Shown one piece after another: positions 45,001 through 60,000 of a stretch of DNA of 64,000 nucleotides. Position numbers and translations under genes: made by a program. The stretch comes from Hexactinellida sp. DTS-2022. Taxonomy: Eukaryota > Porifera > Hexactinellida. The notes beneath the pieces were generated by a model. The model saw only the letters and a list, made by a program, of their open reading frames with translations. It searched no databases and was not told the origin of the DNA. Each line of letters opens with the position of its first letter. The first letter of the stretch is position 1. The stretch spans positions 4,712,001 through 4,776,000 of the forward strand of contig JAPNXP010000004.1 of the NCBI GenBank assembly GCA_028753945.1, in the 5' to 3' direction.

Positions 45001-48000
45001 TATACGTATACATGTGTGTATAGTGGTACCAGACTTGAAGAAGAGCAGAGAGCTCATGTTGCTGTGGAGAGCTTGTTGTGGAGAAAAAGTGAGTTTAACT
45101 TTTGTATTCTTAACATTAATTATGCTCTTATTTGTAACATATTAAAGAGAATATCTATGTATATACAGGTCGCTCTAGTAAAGCACAGTATTTGAATAAC
45201 TAAGTTCAGGTATTGAGATAGGTCAATTTCTCAAATAAACTCTTTTAATCTATCTATCTCTATATTAAAAGAGGAATTGTTGTGTGTGTGTTTGTTTGTT
45301 TGTTTGTTTGTGTGTTTGTCCAGAATTAATTGGAAAGACTACGAGTCCCAGAAAGCTGAAAATTTGTATACAGGGGTAATTTTGTACTGTGACAACGATC
45401 TATTGGTTTTTGAAGAGAAATATTCACATTTGAAGGTGACAAAATATGTTAGCCAATTAAATTCGAGGGTTTGTTAGTATGGATTATCAGATTTAATCAA
45501 TCAGTATAAATAGATTGTGCATAATAGAAATATTTTCTGAGGCTCCAATTTGATTGATTGAAAATTAATTCATTTAACCAATCAATCATTTGTCTATTCA
45601 ATTGCCTGTTTTTCTTTTAGTATTATTTTGATTCGAGCTTTCTTATCGTGCAACTGAAATTTATTGAGCTATTAAAACTCATTATTAATGTGATTGCTTT
45701 TGGGGAGGGAAAGGCCGCGAAGCGGCCGTTAATTGTATCGCGTAGTGCCTAACACGAACAAACAAAAGTCGCGAAGCGACTTTTGTGAGAGAGTGATCCG
45801 TCGCGAAGCGACCGAGACCGAAGGGCTCGTATTATTAAAATTATCAGCTATTCTCTATACGTATAAAATATTAAAATATATTAAAATACACGCTAATATA
45901 TTCCCCACCAACGCCTCTTAATCTTGCATTACACTCCACATATAATTTCAATAAATAGTTTTCAGTCCGCATTTGTATACAATTAAGCAAATCTGAAACT
46001 ATAATAGCATTAATTACGGCTCGCTAGGTAGCACATTGTAGAAATGGAATACTTCGCTGTCATCGAATACGCCAACTTCTGTTTGGCAGCTGTCACACCT
46101 GACAGGCTGATATAAGTCATATTCTACTGTTTCACTTTTAATATTCTTATTAAATTTTCCCTTCGGTTTTTTCTTTTTATACTTGAGAACTTCTCCCATC
46201 TCGGTTCTACAATGCATTACGAACATAGCTCGAAATTGGTTCTTGTACGTATCATGTTGCTGACAGTCTATACACAGAGTTATCATGCAACCGGGACAAC
46301 TAAGTATAGCGTCAGATTTTGGAATTTCCCTTACTTTAGGCGGGATTCTCTCACCAGTACTGAGATCTGTCAAATCGTAATCTGGGATTTTCATATTCCT
46401 GTAGGCCATTCTCTGTACATTAACCCATTCCTCGTCTTGTTCGTCTGCGTTCGGGTCATACAAAAGCTCGTCGTTACTCAAAACGCGCTTTTTAGAGTCT
46501 CTATTCGCCTCTCCAGTCTCATCATCAGAATCAAAATACACATTATCATAGAATCCTAAACTGGGCACATTCCTAGCGGCACTATCGTTACTAGGAGCTG
46601 GCTCAATACCATTGAGATGACTCAGTAAATAGGCAGGATATCCCATGTATCCAACCATGTCACTCAACTCCCTCTCCATGTCTACCTCAAACTGGTCAGA
46701 CTTAGTTTTGAGTTCTTTCAGTTTGTTCCCCTCCTCGCCCGAGCTGTACCCCCCCTGGTCCGTTGCAGTCTCTCCATCTGTGAGCTCCAATTCGCTGTCA
46801 TTCGTCTCGAAATATCCCGCATTGTGACTGCTGTCAACTCTCTCGAACTGACTCAACTTACTCTCCATCTCTTAGTAGAGTTAATTATTCGTAACATGTT
46901 AATATTGTTATAGTACATAATAAAATAATTATTCAGTTAATCACTAAACAACCATACTATTGTTAAGGACCTTAATTACCTAATACCATTACCATAAAGA
47001 GTATACATATTATTTTGCTAATATAAGTACAGTAGTGTTCGCCTAATAGCAATATTGCTCTATTAGCAAGTTATTTTCTGTCCCCAAGCGAGGATTTAAT
47101 GTTAGTTTTGTTCCTATAATAGCAAGTTCGCCCCTATTAGCAAGCAAATTTCATGCAAAATGCAACTTGCTATTAGCCGAACACCACTGTAACTGATAAA
47201 ATATATATTGTTACTTTTAAATTGACACGCAAACTTTTAAAAAATTTACTTTATCCGTTTTCAAATTGTATAAAATATGGACCAACACTTTTTCGAAAAT
47301 ATAAATTTATTTTCTGAAGATTATTAGCTAGTGTGCCCAATAAAAAACTAGTTTTATTCCATAATTGAGACTATTCTATAATTTCTATTTTTAATAACAA
47401 TAATTATATAATTATATGCTATGATTTGTACCATTAGTAAATGCAAGCTATAAAATAGAGCACACCCCAATTAACCGGTGTCCCAACTAACGGAGTATAC
47501 TGTATTACATAATGAGGCTACACTGAGTATATTATTGTATTTAGGATTTCGTGGCTCCCCTGGACAACTTCTCTCTGGCTCTCGACAGAATGTTTGGAGA
47601 CGTTTGGAAGAACTATCCTGACGTGGCTCACTTCGGTAAGTGCTGCTGTTATATTCTATAGGCCAGCTTCAACCTGTTTATCATATATAACCTATTTATA
47701 TGGTAAATTTGTAATACACTTGTAATACAGCTACTGGGATAAAACATTTACAGTGGTATTCGCCTAATAGCAGATTGCTCTATTAGCTAGTAATTTTTAG
47801 TACCAAGCGAGCATTTAATGTTAATCCTATTCCTCTAATAGCAAGTTCGCCTATTAGTAATTACTCTAATAGCAATATTGCTCTATTAGCTAGTAATTTT
47901 TAGTCCCAAGCGAGCATTTTTAATGTTAATTCTGTTCCTCTAATAGCAAGTTGGCTTATTAGCAGCAAATTTCGAGCAAAATATTTGCTATTACGCGAAC

Positions 48001-51000
48001 ATCACTATATGCACCTGTGGGTTAAAATTAAAAAGAATTAAAGTCAGATAATGAATAAATAATAATCAATAACGATACAGTAAGTACACTGCACACCAAT
48101 CCATATAATACTGAACTCGCTCGCAATGAGCACACTCTAGCTACAATACTGACTACTGTTTACTGTTACGCTATTAATAATAACTACTGTACTGTACTTT
48201 AACACGCGACGGACAAACTACTTACACACAATTACAATACTCACACTCTAGGTAACTAACAGAGAAATAGGAATATCGAATATTGAAAATATATAAGATC
48301 TCTGTACTGTGAGGTTTCAATAGGGCTTGGTTGAGGCTGAAGCTTTCGCTTTCTTAAGTTGAACTTTTAATCTTTTATTGCCGATCTGGAATCCGTTCAT
48401 CGATTGGATCGCAGACCCGGCAGACATTGGATTGTCATAACTGACGAAACCTATACAGACACGTGTTCTCGTTCAGATTAAGTAATTAAACACACGGGAG
48501 TATACTAATCATGGATACAGTGGATGCCGGTTATAAGCACATCGTCGGGAACTGCACTTAATGTTCTGATAACCGACATAAATTATATAGGGTATATGGC
48601 AACCGTTTTCCAACATAGTGTTCTTATAACCGGTGTGCTTATATCCGACGTCTACTGTATCAGTAAATCTGTGGGAAGTTATATCCGTAACAAAGACTCC
48701 ATCATTAAAATAGTTCATGCTCATTCAATATTACATGTAACTTAGTAGCCAATTGGGAATTGCAAATAATTTAAATTAGGTCAATTAGGTCAATTGCCCT
48801 AATATTATATCCTAGTATATAATGATATTACAGTATCTACAAAGTGACTCATAATAACGAAGTAATTGGGACATCTAATATAATTCGATATAATCGAATT
48901 TATACAGTTTGAGTAAATACGAAGTATCTTGCTTGTAATAACAGTATACAGTCAGGTCTGCTTATTGTGAACAATTATTCGTCTGCTTAGTATGAAAACT
49001 GTTTATTATGAACAAGCCCTATGGTCCCAATTTAACAACTTACATAGGGTTTGTATTAAGTTGAGTTCGCTTATTATAAATTCTTTTATTATAACACATT
49101 TTTGTTCCCTTGAATGTTCATAATAAAATAACCTAACTGTACAATCTATAAGAACTTATACAGTGAACTCTCGTTATATCGAAGTGCTTGGGACCTGTAA
49201 ATTCCTTCGTTGTATCCGGATATTCGTTATAAGCGGATAATAAGTAATGTATTTAGTGCTCTGGGGGAAAATATCCATTTCGTTATAAGCGGGTACAGTT
49301 GAAACCGGATATTTTTAACAATCGGATATATTTAACACATTTTCTTTTTAAATAATTAATTATTGTTGTTGTTGTAAAATCGGGTATTTTTAACAATCGG
49401 ATATTTTTAACAAATTTTCGTTAAAAGAATGTGTTAAAAATATCCGGTTTCAACTGTATTTCGTTATATCCGACTTGGTTATAACGAGAGTTCATTAACA
49501 CTCACCGAAACACTTAGAAAGACTGGTTTGTTTATCGATGAACACCTTGGCAGACACAATATTCCCGAATGGGATGAAAGTGGAGAGCAGATCTGTGTCC
49601 GTGAACTCCGGGGGGAGGTGGTATATGAACAGGTTAGACCCGTCCGGCCCGGACCGCTGCGGAGAGGAAGCGGGCGTCACCAGCAGATTCATAGCCGTCT
49701 GGGGCCCCGCGCTGTATATCATTTTCTCCTGCTGTCCCATGCCCGCGTGCATGCCCTCATGTATGCTTATGGGATAGCTCTGTCGGGGGGATATCCCCGG
49801 ACTGGTGACGTCACCTTGGTGCGCTTGTAGGAGGCTCGTGGGGGGCAGCTGTGTGGGTTGGTGCGCGTGGAGAGAGTGCGCGTGGTGGGTGGGCGTGGCG
49901 CCCGTGTGCGGGGAATGCTGGTTGGAAACGAGACTCCCGATTCCTTGGAAGTTCTGTAGTTGCTGCTGGAGGAGCTGGTGGTACACGAGTGCGCCCAACC
50001 GGTACTCTACACACAGAGAGCGTATTATAGTATATAGCGCTGTCAGTACAGTGTATTGTGTATTATAGGGCCATTTGTAAGGACACCCTAATCCCGGTCT
50101 GATACAATTTTCAAACGTCTAAATCACAAATTAATGTACGGTATAGGAGGAGATTCCAAATTTTCGCGCTCCTAATTAATATTTTCCAAGAATCAAACTC
50201 CCATAATTCGCTTAATATCAAGTCGCGTTTTGCACCAAATTCGCTTGTTAAAGCGAACTTGCTATTAGAGGAGCAAAATTAACATTAAATGCTCGCTTGG
50301 GGACTAAAAATAACTTGCTAATAGAGCAATATCGCTACAGTAGAACCTGCATAACCCGATCTTCTATTATCCAGAATTCAGCAGAACCTACGCTTTTCCT
50401 TATCCCAATGAGGGTCGGACAATGCATTAGGCAGGTTCTACTGATTAGATCAATTTTAGGCCAACACCACTGTATTATATTCTCAAATATGGCCCTTATA
50501 ACCGGTATATAGTATATAGTATCGCTCTACTAACCGCTTCCTAGCATGTTTAGCTGTCCCAGCGGATTCCCCATGGCGGGCAGTGTGGGCGTTATGTGTC
50601 CCATGCTAGGCGTGGGCCCCATGGACCCCAGCACATGCAGCGCCTGGTTAAACTGGTGCTGCATCTTCTTAACAGCTTTGTCTCTCTCCGTGTCTGCCAC
50701 TTTAACTACCACAGGTTGGGAACACCCGGGCATAGTCTGGGAATGGTGGATATTCTTGATAGCTTTCTGCGCCATGGATTTGTTGCGGAACTTTAAGAAG
50801 GCACAGCCCTTGCTCTGACCGTCTTGGTATCGGAGTACTGTTATGTTCTCGATCATACCATAGGGAGCGAATAAATTCTTTAGGTCCTCTTCGGTTGTCA
50901 GCTTGCTTATCATGCCGATGAATAGTTTGCATTCCTCAGGGGTGCCTTCGCTGTTCGCAGGTTTAACCTAAGCACAGAATCGTTAAATTCAATACAATAT

Positions 51001-54000
51001 ACTCGATAATTGGTACATAAGTTTATAAGGAGAATGGTCGGTTAAGGAGTACAAGGTTTAATTACACTAGCCTATACAAATGCATGCAAGTGACTCCGGT
51101 TAGAAAACGAATTTCGGATAATAAGAACAAATTTAGACGGTCCTCTTGTTTGTATTAACGAGTCTACTTTAATTAGGAATTTAATCAATAGTGTATCTTT
51201 GAATACTGGATAAGTCTGTCCACGACTATTTCCTTTTCAATTCCTGTACTTTTGAATTTATTATTACACAAAATTATCTACAAATAATGTGAATTCACTA
51301 CGTAACGAAATTTGTTCAATTTAATGATTCAAATGCGTTCGCCATATCCGAAATTCGTATTAAGTTATTAACCAATATCATTTGTATTGAAAAGGCTTTG
51401 AAGGGGACTGAAATAGTGTTTGTATTAACCGTGTTCGTACTAACTACTGTATATAACAATTCCCTGGAATTCATTATAATCTGGGAATGGTTCACTAGTG
51501 TGATAGGTTATATTAATTAGCTATCTTATCTAAGCTAAGTGAGATAACTCTTTTGTTACAGAATAGCAGAGTATAACGGCTGTTGCTCGGAATTTAGTGA
51601 TTCTAGAAATGAGGTAATATCACAGAGCTTATCTTGGTTCGTTAGATTAAAAGCAATCATTTAACTATCCTGTGCATCATAAGAACTTGCCTAATTGCGG
51701 AATATAATTCATATTAATTTATTGACGGCTTACTTATATATCGGTTCGGTCAACTCCTTTGGGGCCGTTCAAACGTTAAGGGATAACTTATCTAATTTCC
51801 GGGAATTTCGCGTTAGGTAATGTTAACGTTTCAATACAAAAATCTAGTATTGCAAAAGTGAACTTTTTTGTTAAAAACTGACCTTGCCTGTGTTGAAAAT
51901 TACATTAGAAAGGTGTTGGCTGATATACAATTATTTAAATACAGTCAACTTGTTATAACGAAGTGCTTGGGACCTGTAAATTCCTTCGTAATATCCGGAT
52001 ATTCGTTATAAGCGGTTATTTCGTTATATCCGACTTCTTATAAACGGGATTTTACTATAGTAATAATTCGTTGAAAGCTAGTCGCTAGGATAATTTAAAT
52101 AATACCAAATTGTCTACTTATAATTTATTATTGACTCCTCAATTTGTTTACTTATAATGAACTCCTCAATTTGTTTACATAAGTATTATAACTCACAATT
52201 TGTTTACCCTATAAGTATTATAACTCACAATTTGTTTACCCTATAAGTATTATAACTCACAATTTGTTTACCTAAGTATTATAACTCACAATTTGTTTAC
52301 ATAAGTATTATAACTCACAATTTGTTTACCTTATAAGTATTATAACTCACAATTTGTTTACCTTATAAGTATTATAACTCACAATTTGTTTACCTTATAA
52401 GTATTATAACTCCTCATTTGTTTACATAAGTATTATTGACAAAACAACTACTACCTGCATGGCGTGCGACATTCCTGGCAGAGTTCTCTTTTCGTGCAAT
52501 TCCATTTGCGCATTGGTGGCAGCCGTGCGGTTGGTGTACGTTATGAACGCACAGCCCTTGTGCTCGTTGGTAATCTTATCCCGAATAACACTGATCTCCA
52601 CAATCTCTCCGAACTCAGACATTATCTCCTCAATGTCCTCGCGCTCGTAGTGCTTCGGAATCTGACCCACGAACAGCTTTATGACGTCATCTTCCTTGGG
52701 TACTCCGTTCTTTTCTGCCATCGGATGTCGATTGATGTTATGGCTAATACGAATACAGTAGATGTCGCATATAAGCACACCGGTTATAAGAACACTATGT
52801 TGGAAAAAGGTTGCCATTTACCCTATATAATTATGTCGGTTATAAGCATATTAAGTGCAGTTCCCGACGATGTGCTTATAACCGGCATCCACTGTATAAT
52901 ACTTACTAATATGTGTGTGTCTCGAAATATAAGGTGAATGACTTTTGAGCAGCTCATTACTAAATACGTAGCAGATTAGGAATATATAATCCTTACTAAA
53001 ATATTTGAAAACCTAACACTAACAGAAGCATGATATTTCGCGAGACATCTTATATTTACTATTTTAGGTACTTAAACTGATTAATTAATCATAAAAATCA
53101 CAAGTAAATCCATATTTGCATAAGTTAATTTAATAAAAGAATTTGTCCTTTAAATAAAATTTAAGATAGTGGAGTTGTAGGGTAGTTAAATACTTTAATT
53201 AATTTCTTGTTATTCTATAAGGGAGTATAATTATCAGTTTTGATGACAAACGTGCCTAAAAACGGGAGAGTATACAGTATACGGAGTTATTATTAATTAT
53301 TAGAAATGTTATTATTGTGTATAAATCGATTATTTCGTATGAATAGTAAGCTACATAATTACAAGTTTGTAAATGAAAGTGATTGGTGTCCGTATCCATG
53401 GTTACACGTCAGTTAAGATATTTTCTTTCTGACTGTGTATCCGCCACCTAAATCTGACACAGTGTCTACAAAATGACTGAATTCCATTCTGGAGTTTTCG
53501 TAGTTAAGTTCAAGCTGTTTAATTTGCTCATCTTTAGAAGATATCTCTTGTTCTAGTTTGTCAATAGTCGCGATTAAAGAGACAATTTCGTTCTGTTTGT
53601 GAGTGAATTTTTCATTAAATTCCGACTCGATCACATCTATTTCCCTTTCAGCTTTAGCTCTCTCTCTCTCTCTTACCTGTTCCAAATGGTTTGCTTCCTC
53701 TTCTCTCAATTCATTGAGTTTCCCTTCCATAATAATATTACTGTTTTCTATAGTTTCCAGTATTCTCTGTTGCATTTCTTCATTCATTTCGTTCTCCAAA
53801 ATAGCGAGCTTTTGCTCAGAATTAATTTGTTCTTCTATCCTTACTTCTTCCACTCGTGCAGTTTGTACTTTTAACGCGGTCTCGTTAGCCTCTGCTATTG
53901 CTGATTCCAAACTGAAATTAATAATTATATAATAACAGTACAGTAAACTCCGTTATAACGAAATTGATATTTCAGCCAAGAGCATTAAATGCATTAATTA

Positions 54001-57000
54001 TTATCCGCTTATAACGAATATCCGGAAATAACGAAGAAATTTACAGGTCCCAAGCACTTCGTTATAACGAGAGTTTACTATACCAATAAGTAATAACAAT
54101 AATTAATCAATACAAAATACGGTATTTATTGAGAGCTTATTATTTATGTAGTCAATTTTCCTTAAATTTACAAAATTATTCAAATTGGAAAAAAAGATTC
54201 AAATTCTAATCGATTCCCCTAGAATTTAAATTGTAATTACTCTTATATTAAAGCCCTATATGTTAGCTATCGTTTAATTTCTTTAAGTGCCATGGATTTG
54301 TTACGGAACTCCGCTTAATAGAGCACGGTTAATAGTTTTCTCCGCTTAATCGGGTCAAAGTAACCTGGTCCCGAGGTGACTCTATTAAGCGGAGTTCACT
54401 GTATGCGAATAAACATAAGTTAATAACAAGAACCTGCTCTTGCCTCTCTCCCGCTCCTCTGATACCAGATATTCCGCTTCGGTCTCCATCTCCCCTCTCA
54501 GCTGTCTCTCTCTCTCCGCCAGAGCCGCGGCGCTCTCCCGGCCCGCCTCCGCCAGAGCTGCGTCCCTCTCGCGCACTCCTAACTCACTTCGTTATACCGT
54601 GTTCGTATATAGTATACCGTGTTATACCGTGTATACAGTCTCGTTATACCGTATTTGTATATAATAATTTATCCAGGAGCGCGAGACGCTCCTTTTGGAG
54701 TAAGATTTTTGGAAAATTTGAATATAGGAGCGCGAAAATTTTGATCTTCTCCTATACCGTAACATTAATTTGTGATTTAGGCGTATTAAAATTGGATCAG
54801 ACCAGGATTAGGAGCGTATTTACAAATGCCTGTATAATACACTAACCGTGTTATACAGTCTCTGTTATACCGTATTTGTACCGTATTGCTTCGAATAACC
54901 GCCCCGACGCTTATGTTTTCGTAGGCCAAATTTATCTGAGAAACCCAGAAAATAATATTTTAGTGGGTTCTAATACTTCTCAGCGACTATATACTATATA
55001 CCGAAGTTGCCAAAATCAATCTAATTACACTCCAGTATACACTACTATTTTTTAACCAGTTATAAAGCAGTATGTATTTCTAAGTGGGATAAACTCGGTT
55101 AGTACGTACACTCGGATAATACGTGCTTATTTTCCATTCCCGAGGTGGTACGTTATACCCGAGTTCTATGTACAGTTGAAACCGGATATTTTAAACACAT
55201 TCTTTTAACGAAAATTTGTTAAAAATATCCGATTGTTAAAAATACCCGATTTTACAACAACAATAATTAATTATTTACAAGAAAATGTGTTAAATATATC
55301 CGATTGTTAAAAATATCCGGTTTCAACTGTATGTACATATTGGAGGAATACGTTATAGGATATATTGTATCTCTCCTGTGAGGGTACAGTCGAGTCACGT
55401 AATTGCAAGTCGCAGTTTCCACGAAATTTGCGAACTTGCTTTTAGAGGAACAGTATCGACATTAAATACTCGCTTGGGGATTGAAAATATTTACTAATAG
55501 AGATTGCTACGTATTTATAAGTTTCAGTCCCTTTGCGTTTCCACGAATTCATTGCATTTAGCAGATTCCTATTAAAGAAATTTTTCAACTCTTGCGCTAA
55601 ACCTCATATGCATACTATATATTAAGGTACAGTAAACTCAGCTTAATTAATTGGTGACTTTGCATATACATAATATTAGTGTTACATTAGGTACAGTTGA
55701 CTCAGCTTAACTTTGGTCCTAGGGTAGTTTTACCCAAGTAACCGACAATATTGCAGCTAAACTGTAATCCTGTTCCGTATATCCTGTATATATTGTCCCA
55801 ATGTCCCTACTACTACTTATGTACATAGAGTATGTCCCTACTACTACTAATGTGCATACAGTGTGTACCTGTCTGTCTTGCCTCTGCCACGGCTAGCTCC
55901 GTGAGCTGCGTGTGATGACGCATCAGTTTATCCTCGCTCTCCCGGAGCGCCCGCTCCGCTCGCTCCTCCCCCGCCTGCTCCCAGCGGCCGAACAGGTCGC
56001 CCCCTATCGAGAGGATGCTCTCGTGAGTTCCCGTCACTCTCTCCAGAATGCTGTCTGCCTCTCTCAGCTGTCTCTTGTAGTCCATGCAGCGAGCCTGATT
56101 AGGCGTTAAGCGTACGCTTATACAAGGTCCTTAAATCGTAATACACTCAAACCTACCAGATCCGGGCACCCTTATTGGTAAAGCCAAACTAAGTACAGGG
56201 GAGTTGCTTTATTAGCAACTCCCCTGTTAGCAATATTATATTACAGTAGAACCTCATTAGTACGAACACATTTAATACGAATTTCCGGATAAGACGAACA
56301 AACAGATCCACAAAATTAAGTCCCTACAATGGCTATTGAATGGGTATTACTTCGGTTAATACGAACTCCGGATAAAGCGAAAATTTTTTTTACCGTCCGT
56401 TGGTGTTCGTATTAACGAGATTCCACTGTATATGTTATTAGCAACCGCTTTTCAGATCCCAAGCATGATAATACTGTTAATTTAATTCCCCTATTAGCAA
56501 CCAGATTTAGTGCCAAACACGGGTTGCTAATAACCGAACTCCACTGTATGTGTTCATTTATCAATGATGGAGTTTGATGACAAATTATATAACAGATACA
56601 TATCTGAAATTATCCACAACCAGTTAAAACATCAGTTTTAAATTTAGAATGAATTTAGAAAATATGGATCAGACACTTTGGAATTGCATGTGTATAACCA
56701 TTGTATTTCTCAGATCCGGGATCGGAAAATTCCGAGTTACGGCACCCCCCGGACCAGTGCCCGATAAGGGAGGTTTGAGTGACTATCGTTAGTAGGAACA
56801 CGGATAAGGCGAAATATCGGTTAAGGAGTCAAGGTTAATTCCCCTAGCCAATACAAATGCATGAAAGTAACTTCGGTTAATACGAACAGATTTCTACGGT
56901 CCCCTTTCCTATTTATGCATTTGTTTGGAAATTAGGTTGGAGAACCAATACATACTAAGCTGAGTATTATCAGGTTTAAGAAGCCTTTTTGCAAATGAGG

Positions 57001-60000
57001 GTCGAATGAGATTCTTGTTAGTAAGAAATGCCGAGTGCGAATTTATTAACTAATTAAAGACAACAAATTGCGAGAATTCCTACTAACGAGAGTAGAATGT
57101 AGTTCGCCTAATAACAATTAATATATTTTGCAAAATGTACTTGCTATATACAATACAAGATAGATTAAAATGTTCCCCATAATATTTAATGGTAAAGTTA
57201 GGAACACTACTTATATGAGTATACAATGGGACCAGAAAATTGTTCCTTTCAATAGTCTAGTTATATGTATAAGAGGTTATACGTACATTTAGTATTCCCA
57301 ACAATCGCTAATCAGATCACGACCACAACATTTGATGACGGAGAGCAGCTGGCTGTCCAGTTTCTAACTATTTTCCAATTCTACACTCACTTCAAGACTA
57401 AGATAATGTAAGAACCGTGTTGTATACAGGTTAAGGCTCTTTATAAGGAATATGGGAATTAACAATATGCATAGTATTCTTGATTCTATAGAAAAAATGC
57501 CAATAATCTCGAGTAAATCTATTACGATTCGAATCGTATCTAATATTTCCCTACTTCGCTAAATTGGGAAAAAATCCAAGAGTTCCAATAAATCAAATCC
57601 CAATGTACTGTCTCATTTTTTTCGGGACACACGTGTTACAATTAAGCGAATTCGATTGTATACTATCATTACTATGTAATAGTATGTATGTATAGTCAAC
57701 TCCCGTTATAACCAAGTCGGATATAACAAACTCCGCTTATAACGAAATGAAACTACGGTCCCGAGCACTTCGTTATAACGGGAGTTGACTGTATGTATAT
57801 GAAATTGGATATCAACGAATATTCGTTTGAAAGAACGGACTAACGCTGTACTTATTCCTTTTATTATATTCTTAGTTCGGGTCTAGAGGAATATGTGTCA
57901 GAGGTAGCAGAAGATTGTAAGTTCGGTATTTACAGCTTATATCGTATAAATACACTATTCTAAATACAATCAACTCCCTTTATATCAAAGTTAGATATAT
58001 TAGAACCTGTCAATAACTGCCACCCAAGGGACTGGTCAAAAATGGCCGTTATGACCGCTATACACAATTGAATTGGTCATCTAATTTCTTACTTACAAGT
58101 TACAATTGACTCCCCTTTTATCGAAGTATACAGTAGAACCTCATTAATACGAAATTCCGGTTAATACAAACACTATGTCAGCCCCATTCAAAGCCTTTCA
58201 ATACAAATGATGTTGGTTAATACGTATTCCGGATAAGGCGAATGCTTTTGACGGTCCCCTGGTGTTCGTACTAACGAGGTTCTACTATATTTAGAGGTAC
58301 AAAGTTCTCCAAACCATTAACTATTACTGGAGTTAACTGTATATGTATATACCCAAACTAACATTAAACTCTATTTAGTGAGCTTATTCGGAGGGCTGAC
58401 ATCAGAAGAGAGATACATTGTAAATGTAACGGTAAGTGCAGAGTAATATTACACAGTAAGAGAGCCTAATGGAATATGTCCTAACAAACACACTATATAC
58501 TTTGGATTGTAGTTATAGACATGTTATCTACTGTTATGCGATAAGGGAAGTTTGAATTAGGTTTCGATTCTTGTTCAGATATAGTTAATTAAATCAGAAA
58601 TACTAAGTTAGTAACAGTCGACTCCGCTTAATAGAGTCACCTCGGGACCAGGTTGTTTTGACACCATTAAGCGGAGAAAACGATTAACCGATAATATTGT
58701 AAGCCAACTGTAATTCTGTCCTATAAATCCTGTGAAATTTTGGCTCTATTAAGCGGAGTTGACTGTATTTCCTAAATGGAACTCTGACAATTCGTTACAC
58801 GAAAATTAGTGCAAATATGTCACAGGAAAAAGAGTAATTATTAAAAAAAAACACAGTTAATAAGTCCAGTCAGTAAGTGTACCATTCAAAGTTTATATAA
58901 TACTTAGTGACACCGTTTATAGGGATAAGTGAGCAAATTTCAAATCTCATTAGTACGAACTTAAAATGCAAAAATCATTCGCCTTATCCGGAATCGTATT
59001 AACCAATATCATTTGTATTGAAAAGGCTTTGAAGGGGACTGAAATAGTGTTCGTATTAACCGGAGTTACGTACTAACCTTGTTCGTACTAACTAAGTTCT
59101 ACTGTAATTATATATTTGTAACGTTATATTATTTTTAGCTGAAACGCATGGCTGGCATGGGCTACAATACAGGAATCCTACGCGCTATTCCACAAATGCT
59201 ACTCAAGCCAAACGAGTCCTGCCAAATAGCAGGTAATAAAACATTATAGTTTAATCGTTAATACAACTCTAGTGATTTGGCTACTATTCTTAATAGAGAT
59301 TAATATTACTATGTAGTGGTGTTGGCAAAGAAACTCCAACAACGTTCATGGAACACTTTCATTGTTCGCGATCGTATTACATCCTCGACTCCCAACTCGC
59401 CCTGTATTAACCGCAGTTTCGTCATTTCCTTTTTAATTTCGAGACTTGCTTTTGTATCCCCTGTTGTATTCTGTTGTGCTAGTTCGTGTAATATCTTTTC
59501 GTTTTCCTTTAAACACTCTGTAATCGCGGTTTTTCTCGCTGCATGGTTCGCCTCTAGATCGACCAGGAGTTCCTTGCACTGTCTAGCCCTGTCCAGTTCG
59601 TTTTCCTTGAGAGCTCTCACGGGCAGAGAGGTGTTCAGTCTGTATACGATGACGTCATCCAGCTTGCGCCACGCGAGTAGCGCCTCTTTAAACTCGAATA
59701 GATTCCGACAGGGCAAACTCGTGCGTCCGGACATTATGCTGTGTATACTCTTGTTGATAAATCGGTATAACTACAGTGGTTTACCCTTATAACAATTGTA
59801 CTAATAGTAATTAATTGAAACCCCAAACGAGCATTTAATGTTAAATATGTTCCTCTAATAGCAAGACAATTTCGTGCTAAATGCGACTTGATATTACGCT
59901 GGCAAAATGAAACTTGATATTAAGCGAACACCACGTTTGTAAATAAAATAATGTCCCTCGAAAATGGCTTTTTTATAAGTGGTTAATTAATGATAACTGA

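Noticed and set aside
45277-45477. 66-codon frame starting with Cys/Val/Leu repeats
   Set aside because: Begins in a GTTTG tract of repeat R1 and has no protein-like continuation.
49528-50068. Plus-strand frames over CELF exon 3
   Set aside because: The minus strand gives a full CELF linker and RRM3 in phase; the plus frames are shadows.
52110-52440. CRISPR-like look of regularly repeated units
   Set aside because: Units are contiguous with no unique spacers, in an intron of an animal gene; it is a minisatellite.
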